The translations under genes were made by a program, and so were the position numbers. DNA of 64,000 bases from 38-11 sp964539975 (GTDB lineage: Bacteria > Bacillota > Clostridia > Tissierellales > Dethiosulfatibacteraceae): positions 105,487 to 169,486 of the forward strand of contig CAZIKK010000003.1 of NCBI GenBank assembly GCA_964539975.1, read 5' to 3'. Shown in pieces: positions 24,435-32,106 of this stretch (within the stretch, counting starts at the first letter, position 1; each line of letters begins with the position of its first letter). Under the pieces are notes generated by a model. That model was not told the DNA's origin, did not search any database, and saw nothing but the letters and a program-made list of their open reading frames with translations.

Positions 24435-25145
24435 TTAAAGCGGTTTCTTTGATGGCTTACCTGCTTTTCTTGGATATTGTTTCGGGGTTGGCCCTACTTT
24501 TCTAATAGTGACTAAGCTTCGAGATAGATCGTAACCGGAAAGTTGGTATTTCTCCACCTTTTCAATTTCTCCGCCTAACACTTTGATGGCTTTTTCACCT
24601 ACCATTAGTTCCTCGTCTATTTGGCTGCTCTTCATGGCTAAAAAAACACCCCCTATTCGAACAAATGGCAGACAATATTCTGACAGCACATTGATCGGTG
24701 CAACTGCTCTGGATATAGCACTATCAAAGCATTCTCGCCATTCTCGGTTGGATCCATAATCTTCCGCTCGTCCATGCTGTGTCTTAACATTCTCCAACCC
24801 TAAGGCCTTTACCACTTCATCGAGGAAATGAACCCGTTTGTTCAAACTATCCAGTAAAGTCATTTCTATCTCTTCCATCATAATGGCCATAGGCACTCCT
24901 GGAAACCCGGCTCCTGTTCCCACATCGATCATTCGATCATTTTTAGATAGCTCATGCCACCGCATGGCCATAACACTATCCAAGAAATGTTTGACATAGA
25001 TTTCTTCCTGTTGAGTAATGGCTGTTAAATTGATTTTTTTATTCCATTCCAACATCAAGGATTCATATTGAAGAAATTGAGCGACCTGTTTCTTGCTGAT
25101 GGTCACACCCGACTGAGCAAATATCTTCTCTAGATCAATGGCCAT
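24435..25145 (-). CDS. rsmG: 16S rRNA (guanine-N7) methyltransferase G
   Basis: 236 residues. Methylates G527 of 16S rRNA using S-adenosylmethionine. Motifs: NLTAI near residue 40, the SAM site MIDVGTGAGFPGVP, LLDSLNKRVHFLDEV and the late LAMKS. The tail is basic. Its ATG lies inside the end of mnmG (11-base overlap), with GGAGG inside mnmG, so the two are coupled. Loss of this gene is known to give low-level streptomycin resistance in bacteria. Confidence 0.94.
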   Translation of the reverse strand: MAIDLEKIFAQSGVTISKKQVAQFLQYESLMLEWNKKINLTAITQQEEIYVKHFLDSVMAMRWHELSKNDRMIDVGTGAGFPGVPMAIMMEEIEMTLLDSLNKRVHFLDEVVKALGLENVKTQHGRAEDYGSNREWRECFDSAISRAVAPINVLSEYCLPFVRIGGVFLAMKSSQIDEELMVGEKAIKVLGGEIEKVEKYQLSGYDLSRSLVTIRKVGPTPKQYPRKAGKPSKKPL

Positions 25146-27039
25146 TTTGTTCCTCCATCCGCCTTATCTGTTCCAAATAGATTAACAAAACATTAATGTC
25201 CGCTGGAGAAACTCCTGATATTCTCGATGCTTGACCCAGAGATTCCGGATTAATCTCAGCAAGTTTTTGACGGGCTTCCAGACGCAATCCTTTAATGTCA
25301 TGATAATCAATCTCTGAAGGAATGGCTTTTTTCTCCATTTTTCTGAATTGCTCGATTTGCTTGAATTGCTTTAAAATATAACCTTCATATTTGATCTGTG
25401 TCTCTACTTGAATGATGGTGTTTGGAGAAAGAGGTCCTCTCCCTGTGTCTAAAGGGGCTAGATTTTGATAAGTCAATTCCGGCCGTCTCAATAAGTCATA
25501 CAAGGTTTGGGCTGTCTTCATAGGCACAGAACCAATTGATTCAAAAAATTTATTAATGGCTGGCTTTGGTGTGATCTTAGTGCCTTTTAATCGACTGATC
25601 TCCTTATCCAATTCTTGTTTTTTCAGTTGGAATCTTTCATATCGATCCTCTTTGACCAATCCTACTGCATAGCCTTTCTCCGTCAATCGAAGATCGGCAT
25701 TGTCTTGTCTCAGAACCAATCGATACTCTGCTCGTGAAGTCATCATGCGATAAGGTTCATTGGTCCCTTTTGTCACAAGGTCATCAATTAAAACCCCAAT
25801 ATAAGCCTCCGAACGATCCAGTATTAAAGGCTCTTTCCCATTTAGCTTCAAAACCGCGTTGATACCTGCCACAACACCTTGCCCTGCAGCTTCTTCGTAC
25901 CCTGAACTTCCATTGACTTGTCCCGCAAAAAAAAGATTGTCTATCTGCTTGATCTCCAAAGATCGCTTTAGTTGCGTTGGATCAATACAATCGTATTCGA
26001 TCGCATAAGCTGGCCTCATAATCTCACAGTTCTCCAATCCCGGCACACTTCGATACATGCTAATTTGTACCTCTTCCGGTAAAGTGGTAGAAAAACCTTG
26101 AATATACATTTCTTTTGTATCTAGCCCTTCTGGCTCAACAAAAATTTGATGTTTGTCTTTGTCTGAAAACCGGACAACCTTATCTTCTATAGATGGACAA
26201 TATCGAGGTCCCACACTTTCCATTTCACCTGCATACATGGGAGATCTAGACAGGTTATCCCGAATGATCTGATGCGTTTCTTCACAAGTGTAAGTCAAGT
26301 AACAAGGCACTTGATCTATCTCGATTTTATCTGTCATAAAGGAAAACGGAATGATCTTATCGTCTCCTTCTTGAATTTCCATTCGATGGGTATGGATGCT
26401 ATCTTTATGAACTCTGGCTGGTGTTCCTGTCTTAAATCGCTTTAACCGAATCCCATTATCAAGAAATGCTTGGGAAAGACCATTGGCTGGGAAAAGGCCC
26501 GAAGGTCCTCCTGGATAATTGACCTCTCCTATGTAGATTCTTCCTTTGAGATACGTTCCCGTGCAAACAATAGTGGCTTTCGCTTCATAGTAGCCGCCTG
26601 TTTGAGTCAAAACACCCTTGACTCTTCCATCTTGAATGTCTAGAGCCGTAACCTCTGCTTGTTTCAAATCTAAATTGTGTTCGTTTTCAATGACTTGCTT
26701 CATTTTGACATGATAACTGCGTTTGTCCGCTTGGGCTCTCAAGGAATGAACCGCTGGTCCCTTGGAGGTGTTTAGCATGCGAAACTGAATCATGGACTGG
26801 TCAATCACTCGTCCCATCTCACCACCTAACGCGTCAATTTCCCGGACAAGATGCCCTTTTCCCGTACCGCCTATGTTTGGATTGCAGGCCATCATGGCTA
26901 TGGCATCTAAACTCATGGTCAACATCAAGGTTTTCTTCCCCATTCTTGCCGAAGCCAGTGCCGCTTCACATCCAGCATGACCTGCACCTATTACCACTAT
27001 ATCGTAAACGCCAGCTAAAAATCTTATATCTTCTTTCAA
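25135..27039 (-). CDS. mnmG: tRNA uridine 5-carboxymethylaminomethyl modification enzyme MnmG
   Basis: 634 residues, FAD protein that with MnmE modifies the wobble uridine of some tRNAs. The FAD site is YDIVVIGAGHAGCEAA near the start; family signatures GPRYCPSIEDK and QVNGSSGYEEAAGQG are present, and the C-terminal MnmE-contacting helix region ends in LIYLEQIRRMEE. I choose a TTG start because GGAGG stands five bases before it; an earlier in-frame TTG overlaps mnmE and has no site. It lies 11 bases after mnmE. Confidence 0.94.
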   Translation of the reverse strand: MKEDIRFLAGVYDIVVIGAGHAGCEAALASARMGKKTLMLTMSLDAIAMMACNPNIGGTGKGHLVREIDALGGEMGRVIDQSMIQFRMLNTSKGPAVHSLRAQADKRSYHVKMKQVIENEHNLDLKQAEVTALDIQDGRVKGVLTQTGGYYEAKATIVCTGTYLKGRIYIGEVNYPGGPSGLFPANGLSQAFLDNGIRLKRFKTGTPARVHKDSIHTHRMEIQEGDDKIIPFSFMTDKIEIDQVPCYLTYTCEETHQIIRDNLSRSPMYAGEMESVGPRYCPSIEDKVVRFSDKDKHQIFVEPEGLDTKEMYIQGFSTTLPEEVQISMYRSVPGLENCEIMRPAYAIEYDCIDPTQLKRSLEIKQIDNLFFAGQVNGSSGYEEAAGQGVVAGINAVLKLNGKEPLILDRSEAYIGVLIDDLVTKGTNEPYRMMTSRAEYRLVLRQDNADLRLTEKGYAVGLVKEDRYERFQLKKQELDKEISRLKGTKITPKPAINKFFESIGSVPMKTAQTLYDLLRRPELTYQNLAPLDTGRGPLSPNTIIQVETQIKYEGYILKQFKQIEQFRKMEKKAIPSEIDYHDIKGLRLEARQKLAEINPESLGQASRISGVSPADINVLLIYLEQIRRMEEQNGH

Positions 27040-27050
27040 ATTGTCCTCCG

Positions 27051-28427
27051 CTACTTTCCAATACAAAAGTCTGAAAAGATTTTGTCTAGCAAATCATCCT
27101 TGACGGACTCACCGGTTATTTCTCCCAAATAGGTCAATGTATCCATAATGTCTACTTCTACACACTCCAGAGTCAATCCATTTTCAATGCTTTCTATCAC
27201 TGCTTGAATCGAGTTTTTTGCTTGTTTCAATAATTCTTTATGTCTTAAGTTGCTGACAATGACATCATTTTCTACGCTCATTTTACCTGATAAAAATTCC
27301 TCTTTAACACGTTTTTCTATCCTTTCAAGTCCTTCATTATTGATAATGGCTATTCTAATCAATTCCTTCTCAACTTTTTCCAACCCTTCAAACGTGATTT
27401 TTTCTTCTAAGTCGGTTTTGTTGAGTAAATAGATAACCGTCTTATCTTTGGTTTTTTCTAAAACCATACGGTCTTCTTCCTCTAGTTCTCTGGATCCATC
27501 CATTACCATCAGAACCAAGTCCGCTTCATCTATTTTTTGCAGTGCTTTCTCAACACCCATTTTTTCAACCAAATCTTCTGTGTTTCGAATACCCGCTGTG
27601 TCGATTAGCTTTAATGGAATACCCGCTAGATTAATAAAGGCTTCGATTGTATCCCGCGTTGTCCCAGGTATTTCTGTTACAATAGCTCGATTTTCATTTA
27701 ATAAATAATTCATAAGGGATGATTTGCCTACATTGGGTTTCCCTAAAATGAGTGTTTTGATTCCTTCTTTATAAATCAGACCTGTCTCTGAGGATTGAAT
27801 CAAGCGGTGGATTTTTTTTTCTATTTCCCGGGAAATATCAGCTATCGTCTCCAAAGTCATTTGTTCTTCATCGTATTCTGGAAAATCAATATTCACTTCT
27901 ATTTGAGCTGTCATCTCCATCAATTGGGTACGAATAGCGTTAATTTCTTGAGACAATCTCCCTTCTAATTGATGAAAAGAAACTTCAAACCCCTTTTTTG
28001 TCTTTGCACTTACCAAGTCCATTACCGCCTCTGCTTGGGACAAGTCTATGCGTCCATTTAGAAAAGCTCTTTTTGTAAACTCTCCCCTATCTGCCAATCT
28101 AGCACCTTGTGATACCAATATCTTTAGAATTTTTTCCACAGAAATAATGCCACCATGACAGTTGATTTCCACTACATCCTCTCTTGTATAAGTATGGGGG
28201 GCTTTCATGGCAACTGTCAATACCTCATCTATGAGTTTTTGATCCAAAGGGTCTTTAATCCACCCAAAATTTAGTTTCCTATTGGGTAATTTGCTTAATT
28301 CTTTTCCATTCTTGCTCTTGAAAATTTTTGAAACAATTGGTATTGCCTGCTTTCCACTTACTCTGACTATGCCTATTCCCGCCATTCCTGGCGAAGTTGC
28401 AGCTGCCACAATGGTATCCATATCCAT
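27051..28427 (-). CDS. mnmE: tRNA modification GTPase MnmE
   Basis: 458 residues: N-terminal formyl-THF-binding domain (ATSPGMAGIGIVRVSG), helical region and an inserted G domain with GKPNVGKSSL, PGTTRDT, DTAGIR and NKTD, ending in the invariant FCIGK whose cysteine is essential. It pairs with MnmG. The ATG with GGAGG eight bases upstream is the start. That site begins just past the terminator-like hairpin that follows jag, so its transcription needs read-through or a promoter inside jag. A perfect Noc-type palindrome lies in the gene. Confidence 0.95.
   Translation of the reverse strand: MDMDTIVAAATSPGMAGIGIVRVSGKQAIPIVSKIFKSKNGKELSKLPNRKLNFGWIKDPLDQKLIDEVLTVAMKAPHTYTREDVVEINCHGGIISVEKILKILVSQGARLADRGEFTKRAFLNGRIDLSQAEAVMDLVSAKTKKGFEVSFHQLEGRLSQEINAIRTQLMEMTAQIEVNIDFPEYDEEQMTLETIADISREIEKKIHRLIQSSETGLIYKEGIKTLILGKPNVGKSSLMNYLLNENRAIVTEIPGTTRDTIEAFINLAGIPLKLIDTAGIRNTEDLVEKMGVEKALQKIDEADLVLMVMDGSRELEEEDRMVLEKTKDKTVIYLLNKTDLEEKITFEGLEKVEKELIRIAIINNEGLERIEKRVKEEFLSGKMSVENDVIVSNLRHKELLKQAKNSIQAVIESIENGLTLECVEVDIMDTLTYLGEITGESVKDDLLDKIFSDFCIGK
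27822..27837. other. Noc-binding-site-like palindrome in mnmE
   Basis: TATTTCCCGGGAAATA, a perfect 16-bp palindrome identical to the copy in pyrD and containing the Noc consensus. It lies about 3.4 kb from the noc gene and about 4 kb from the origin. Confidence 0.78.
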
Positions 28428-28448
28428 CTTATATTCCTCCAAATCATC

Positions 28449-28477
28449 AAAAAAACCCGATACACAACCGGGTTTTT
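28449..28477. terminator. Hairpin between jag and mnmE
   Basis: Stem AAAAACCCG / CGGGTTTTT with a nine-base loop and T-runs on both strands. On the minus strand it comes right after the jag stop and immediately before the mnmE ribosome binding site, with no space for a promoter between, so it may act as a partial terminator. Confidence 0.8.
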
Positions 28478-28480
28478 GTT

Positions 28481-29104
28481 TTATTTCACATCGATAATGA
28501 CTTTTCTGTAAGGTTCTTCCCCTTCTGAGTAGGTTATGATATCTTTTTCACCCTGAAGTGCAGAATGTATAATTCTTCTTTCATAGGGATTCATCGGTTC
28601 AAGTTTAACTTTTTTGTTGTAATACCTGCTTTTATCTGCCATTTTATGAGCCAGCTTGATCAATGTGTCTTCTCTTTTTGATCGGTAGTTTTCAACATCA
28701 ACCAAGGCACGCACATAGTTTTGTCGATCTTTGTTGATTACTAAGCTGAGTATGTATTGTAATGCATCCAGGTTCTTGCCTCTTTTTCCTATAATGATGC
28801 CCTTGTCTTTATGGTCAATCTGATGGATGTCCACTGTCAACACATCATCCTCAAGGATCACTTCAAAGTTACAAGAAATTCCCATCTTTTCTAAAAGTGT
28901 TGTCATGAACTCATTCGCTTTCTCTTTTGGACCATCTGTAACCGTTACTTTCACTTTGGCATTCTTTGACAAAAGGCCTAGAAAACTTTTGCTGGGTTCT
29001 TGTAAGATTTCTATTTCAACTTCATTAATGTCCACATTTAATTCTTCTAGTGCCAAACTTACAGCTTTTTCAATTGATTCGCTTTCTTTGACTAAGGTTT
29101 TCAT
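28481..29104 (-). CDS. jag: RNA-binding protein Jag / KhpB
   Basis: 207 residues in three parts: the Jag-N domain with the start VKESESIEKAVSLALEEL, a KH-type domain with the loop GIIIGKRGKNLDALQYIL, and a C-terminal R3H domain with NPYERRIIHSAL. RNA-binding protein connected with cell elongation and sporulation control in other Firmicutes. The ATG overlaps the yidC stop by four bases (ATGA), the usual arrangement. Confidence 0.93.
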   Translation of the reverse strand: MKTLVKESESIEKAVSLALEELNVDINEVEIEILQEPSKSFLGLLSKNAKVKVTVTDGPKEKANEFMTTLLEKMGISCNFEVILEDDVLTVDIHQIDHKDKGIIIGKRGKNLDALQYILSLVINKDRQNYVRALVDVENYRSKREDTLIKLAHKMADKSRYYNKKVKLEPMNPYERRIIHSALQGEKDIITYSEGEEPYRKVIIDVK

Positions 29105-29883
29105 TTTGATTTTACCTCCAACAATTGTCTACCGTTGTGAAGGGCCAGATATTGCTGTGTAATTTGGAAAACATTGCTGACTACCCAGTATAAAGTCAAA
29201 CCAGCGGGAAAGTTTAGGGCAAAAAAGAAAATCATCACTGGCATCAACATGGTCATGGTGTTTTGTGTAGCTGCCTGTTGTTCTCCCATAGATGGTTGTG
29301 TGGCTGTTGTCATTTTTGATTGAATGTATGTCGTTACGCCTGCAAAAATGGCCAACAACGGCAAGGCACCACCTACGATAGGTAAAACCATGCCCATATT
29401 GATTCCGTTCATGATCTCTGTTCCAGGTAGAAATTCATTAGCTGCAAACCCTAAATCCTTGATCCATATAAAACTTTTGTTAATGGCATCATAGGCAGCT
29501 TGGTTTCCATTAAAAACATAGGTGACTGGTTCTCTAAGCACATAGAAAAATCCAATCAAAAATGGAAATTGAATCAAAAGAGGTAAACAACCTCCCATAG
29601 GATTCACCTTGTTTTCCTGGTAAAGTTCCATGGTTTTTCGGTTCAACGTTTCTTTGTCATTTTTATATTTCTTTTGCAATTGAGCAATCTGTGGATTCAG
29701 CTCTTGCATTTTTTTCATGGAATCCGTTTGCTTTTTTGTTAAAGGGAACAGCACGAGCTTCAATAAAACCGATGCGACGATAATAGACAACGCATAGGCC
29801 GAAATAACCGGATTGTCTAAAATAGACAATATGTCATATATTATTTTAACAATAAACCCTAAGGGTCTTGCTATTACTTGCAT
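29101..29883 (-). CDS. yidC: Membrane protein insertase YidC / SpoIIIJ
   Basis: 260 residues with about five hydrophobic helices. Inserts proteins into the inner membrane with or without SecYEG. The conserved cytoplasmic KKQTDSMKKMQELNPQ and CLPLLIQFPFLIGFF segments identify the family; a positively charged groove residue typical of Gram-positive YidC1 lies in the first helix region (SVLLKLVLFPLTKKQ). No lipoprotein cysteine is seen at the N-terminus. It follows yidD by 15 bases. Confidence 0.94.
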   Translation of the reverse strand: MQVIARPLGFIVKIIYDILSILDNPVISAYALSIIVASVLLKLVLFPLTKKQTDSMKKMQELNPQIAQLQKKYKNDKETLNRKTMELYQENKVNPMGGCLPLLIQFPFLIGFFYVLREPVTYVFNGNQAAYDAINKSFIWIKDLGFAANEFLPGTEIMNGINMGMVLPIVGGALPLLAIFAGVTTYIQSKMTTATQPSMGEQQAATQNTMTMLMPVMIFFFALNFPAGLTLYWVVSNVFQITQQYLALHNGRQLLEVKSK

Positions 29884-29898
29884 TCATTAACCTCCGAG

Positions 29899-30108
29899 TT
29901 ATAGTAGCGGGTCATAACCACCAGGATGAAAAGGATGACATTTGAGCACTCTTTTTGTGCTTAAGGCGACTCCTTTTATGAACCCGTATTTTTCCAAAGC
30001 TTCCAAAGCATATTGGGAGCAAGTTGGATAAAAGCGACAGCTTCTTCTGCCATTTCTTTTTGAATACCCTTGATATAATTTAATGATCCTAATCAATAGG
30101 CTTTTCAA
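29899..30108 (-). CDS. yidD: Membrane protein insertion efficiency factor YidD
   Basis: 69 residues. Family marks are CRFYPTCSQYALEALEKYG and the ending CHPFHPGGYDPL, with an amphipathic N-terminal helix (LLIRIIKLYQGYSK). I choose a TTG start because AGAAGG lies eight bases upstream and it begins two bases after the rnpA stop; a longer open frame continues 105 bases upstream inside rnpA but is only the out-of-frame overlap. Confidence 0.88.
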   Translation of the reverse strand: MKSLLIRIIKLYQGYSKRNGRRSCRFYPTCSQYALEALEKYGFIKGVALSTKRVLKCHPFHPGGYDPLL

Positions 30109-30110
30109 TT

Positions 30111-30461
30111 TTAATTCCTTCTTTCGACTTGCCAAACTTTCGACTTTTTCAGTAGTCTCACATAAGATTTTTCCAATTGCGAAAAATCTGCATTTTTTCC
30201 ATTCAACCGGCACATGACAACGATATCATATCCTTCTCCCACCATATGGAAGTGTTTCCTGACAATTTCTTTCAACCGTCTTCTTACTTTGTTTCTCTCA
30301 ACTGCTTTTTTAATCTTTTTCGCAGTGGTTACTCCGAACCGTTTTTCACCATTAAACCTCTTCAGTACAAACAAAACCAAATTATAATCGGAATGGGAGG
30401 TTCCCTTTGTGTAAACAACTCTGAACTCGGAGTTTTTTCTTATTACATTTTTTTTTTCCAT
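30111..30461 (-). CDS. rnpA: Ribonuclease P protein component
   Basis: 116 residues, basic. It assists the RNase P RNA in tRNA 5' maturation. The RNR-type motif is AVERNKVRRRLKEIVR, with LFVLKRFNGEKRFGVTTAKK before it. It lies between rpmH and yidD; the hairpin after rpmH stands 30 bases before the start and may reduce rnpA expression relative to rpmH. Confidence 0.94.
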   Translation of the reverse strand: MEKKNVIRKNSEFRVVYTKGTSHSDYNLVLFVLKRFNGEKRFGVTTAKKIKKAVERNKVRRRLKEIVRKHFHMVGEGYDIVVMCRLNGKNADFSQLEKSYVRLLKKSKVWQVERRN

Positions 30462-30490
30462 TTAGTACATCCTATCTCATTACAATGGAA

Positions 30491-30516
30491 CAAAAGGCCT
30501 CATATTCATAGGCCTT
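30491..30516 (-). terminator. Hairpin between rpmH and rnpA
   Basis: Stem AAGGCCT / AGGCCTT with a nine-base AT-rich loop, starting at the rpmH stop codon and followed by TTTTG. The weak T-run suggests a partial terminator or processing site that allows unequal rpmH and rnpA levels. Confidence 0.6.
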
Positions 30517-30649
30517 ACGCTGATAGTCTTTTTCTTCCTTTTGCTCTTCTCTTTCTTAGGATGTTCCTACCTGCACTGGTTTTCATTCTTTTTCTAAAAC
30601 CATGCTCTTTGCTTCTTTGTCTCTTCTTAGGTTGGTACGTTCTTTTCAA
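30515..30649 (-). CDS. rpmH: 50S ribosomal protein L34
   Basis: 44 residues, highly basic. The protein starts (TTG as M) MKRTYQPKKRQRSKEHGFRK, continues through KTSAGRN and ends GRKRLSA, the invariant bL34 pattern. It is below the size usually listed for open frames. AAGGAGG stands eight bases before the TTG. It is the first gene of the minus-strand origin string and has a consensus promoter. Confidence 0.97.
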   Translation of the reverse strand: MKRTYQPKKRQRSKEHGFRKRMKTSAGRNILRKRRAKGRKRLSA

Positions 30650-30716
30650 TGTGCACACCTCCTTGCCCGCAGTTACTCTATTCAAAAAAATAGTTGCTAA
30701 ATCTAGTCTACACTAG

Positions 30717-30745
30717 ATTATATTAATATCCAATATAGATGTCAA
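30717..30745 (-). promoter_or_regulatory. Consensus promoter of rpmH
   Basis: TTGACA, 17 bases, TATAAT on the minus strand, a full sigma-A consensus. It ends 12 bases from the stop of the nitronate monooxygenase-like gene, which reads towards it on the same strand. Confidence 0.9.
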
Positions 30746-30756
30746 GAATTTATGCG

Positions 30757-31812
30757 CTAATCTCGAAACTCTTTGAATATCTCTTTGACTGTCCTAATTT
30801 CATCGATTCTGTAACCATTGCTTCCTGTAAATATCAATCCCTGATCCACTTTTCCTTTAACCGCATTAATAAGCGCTTCAGAAATACAAAATTGATTTTT
30901 CCCTGGGTAACAATCCCTAATGCACCGGGTACAATTGTCCGGTATTATTTTTTCTCCCTCTATCAGTGATTTTATGAAGGTATTCTCGTAAACCCGGGCA
31001 GGTAGCCCGACAGGACTGGTAATAATTTTTATATCTTCTTCCTTCATAGTAACGAATGTTTTCTTGTAAGCTTCTGAGGCGTCACATTCTTCTGTTCCTA
31101 TAAACCGAGTCCCTAACTGAACGCCATCTGCCCCCCATTCAATAGCTGATTCAACGTCTTGTCGGTTGTAAAAACCTCCTGCAACCACAACGGGTATCTT
31201 TCTTGAATATTTTTGTTCGTATTGTTTCAAGATGTTTTTCAGGTCTAGTATTACTGATCTAAAAGAAAAAGTATCTTCATTGATTTCTTCATTCTTAAAG
31301 CCAAGATGCCCACCTGCATGGGTTCCTTCCAAAACAACTGCATCTGCCGTTCTAGTATATTTTGTATCCCATTTTCTTAAAATCAATTTTAAGGCTCTTC
31401 CTGAAGAGACAATCGGAACAATACCTGTCTTTTTGCTTGATACATAAGCAGGCAATTCCAATGGCAACCCTGCTCCAGAAACAATCAAGTCAATTCCTTC
31501 CTCGACGGCTTTTTTTACATAGTCTCCATACCGATTCATCACCGTCATAAAATTTATTCCGAGCACACCTGTAGGACTTTTTTCTCGTGCCGATTTTATA
31601 TGATGCGCCAAAGCTCTTAAATTGGCTTCGAAAGGATTTTGATCAAAGTCTGGTTCGTCATAACCAATCTGAACACCGGACATGATGCCAACGCCTCCTT
31701 CATTAGCTACCGCTGATGCTACCTTACTCCTTGTAATGCCAATCCCCATCCCTCCCAAAAAGATAGGAAATTCTGTTTTTAAACCATTTATTTCAAGTGT
31801 TGGTAATTTCAT
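30757..31812 (-). CDS. Nitronate monooxygenase / enoyl reductase-like flavoprotein
   Basis: 351 residues, FMN TIM-barrel of the NMO/FabK family. Marks: PIFLGGMGIGITRSKVASAV, GVLGINFMTV, the histidine loop EGTHAGGHLGF and GADGVQLGTRFIGTEEC. The C-terminal part has a cysteine cluster (CTRCIRDCYPGKNQFC) that could bind a metal or cluster and is not in classical NMO. The substrate is unknown. It is unusual to find a metabolic gene between rpmH and dnaA. AGGAGAG precedes the ATG. Confidence 0.83.
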   Translation of the reverse strand: MKLPTLEINGLKTEFPIFLGGMGIGITRSKVASAVANEGGVGIMSGVQIGYDEPDFDQNPFEANLRALAHHIKSAREKSPTGVLGINFMTVMNRYGDYVKKAVEEGIDLIVSGAGLPLELPAYVSSKKTGIVPIVSSGRALKLILRKWDTKYTRTADAVVLEGTHAGGHLGFKNEEINEDTFSFRSVILDLKNILKQYEQKYSRKIPVVVAGGFYNRQDVESAIEWGADGVQLGTRFIGTEECDASEAYKKTFVTMKEEDIKIITSPVGLPARVYENTFIKSLIEGEKIIPDNCTRCIRDCYPGKNQFCISEALINAVKGKVDQGLIFTGSNGYRIDEIRTVKEIFKEFRD

Positions 31813-31861
31813 ATTCTCTCCTATTTTATAATGCTTTTTTTTTATTCATTTTCTGTACTAT

Positions 31862-31890
31862 ATTATACCTGCCTTTTACAATCAAATAAA
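31862..31890 (-). promoter_or_regulatory. Likely promoter of the nitronate monooxygenase-like gene
   Basis: A full TATAAT on the minus strand with a weak TTTATT 17 bases upstream. It lies inside the origin region, next to the first DnaA box, so it may be sensitive to DnaA. Confidence 0.45.
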
Positions 31891-31911
31891 TTTTTTATTA
31901 AGAATTGATAT

Positions 31912-31920
31912 TGTGGATAA
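31912..31920 (-). promoter_or_regulatory. DnaA box
   Basis: TGTGGATAA on the plus strand, the reverse complement of the perfect DnaA box TTATCCACA. Confidence 0.85.
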
Positions 31921-31942
31921 AATTTGATAAACTAGATTTGGC

Positions 31943-31951
31943 TGTGGATAA
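31943..31951 (-). promoter_or_regulatory. DnaA box
   Basis: A second perfect TGTGGATAA, in the same orientation as the first and 31 bases (about three helical turns) further on. Confidence 0.85.
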
Positions 31952-32106
31952 CTTTATTTATAAACATTCCTTATCACACTTGTTGATTCTTTTTTTGTTT
32001 TTGAACAAAACCAAGGATTGCAAGTGTTAATACACTATCAACAGGTTGTTTATAAGTTGTTTTTCACTTTAATTGTCAACATTTTCTATCATGTGTGGAG
32101 GTTTTT

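Noticed and set aside
30109..30213. 35-codon N-terminal extension of yidD
   Set aside because: It overlaps rnpA out of frame, and a TTG with a ribosome binding site gives the normal YidD length.
31971..31979. TTATCACAC as a DnaA box
   Set aside because: Four mismatches to TTATCCACA.
32001..32030. TTGAAC with TGTTAA as a dnaA promoter
   Set aside because: The -10 matches only three positions and other choices are as good; I left the promoter unassigned.
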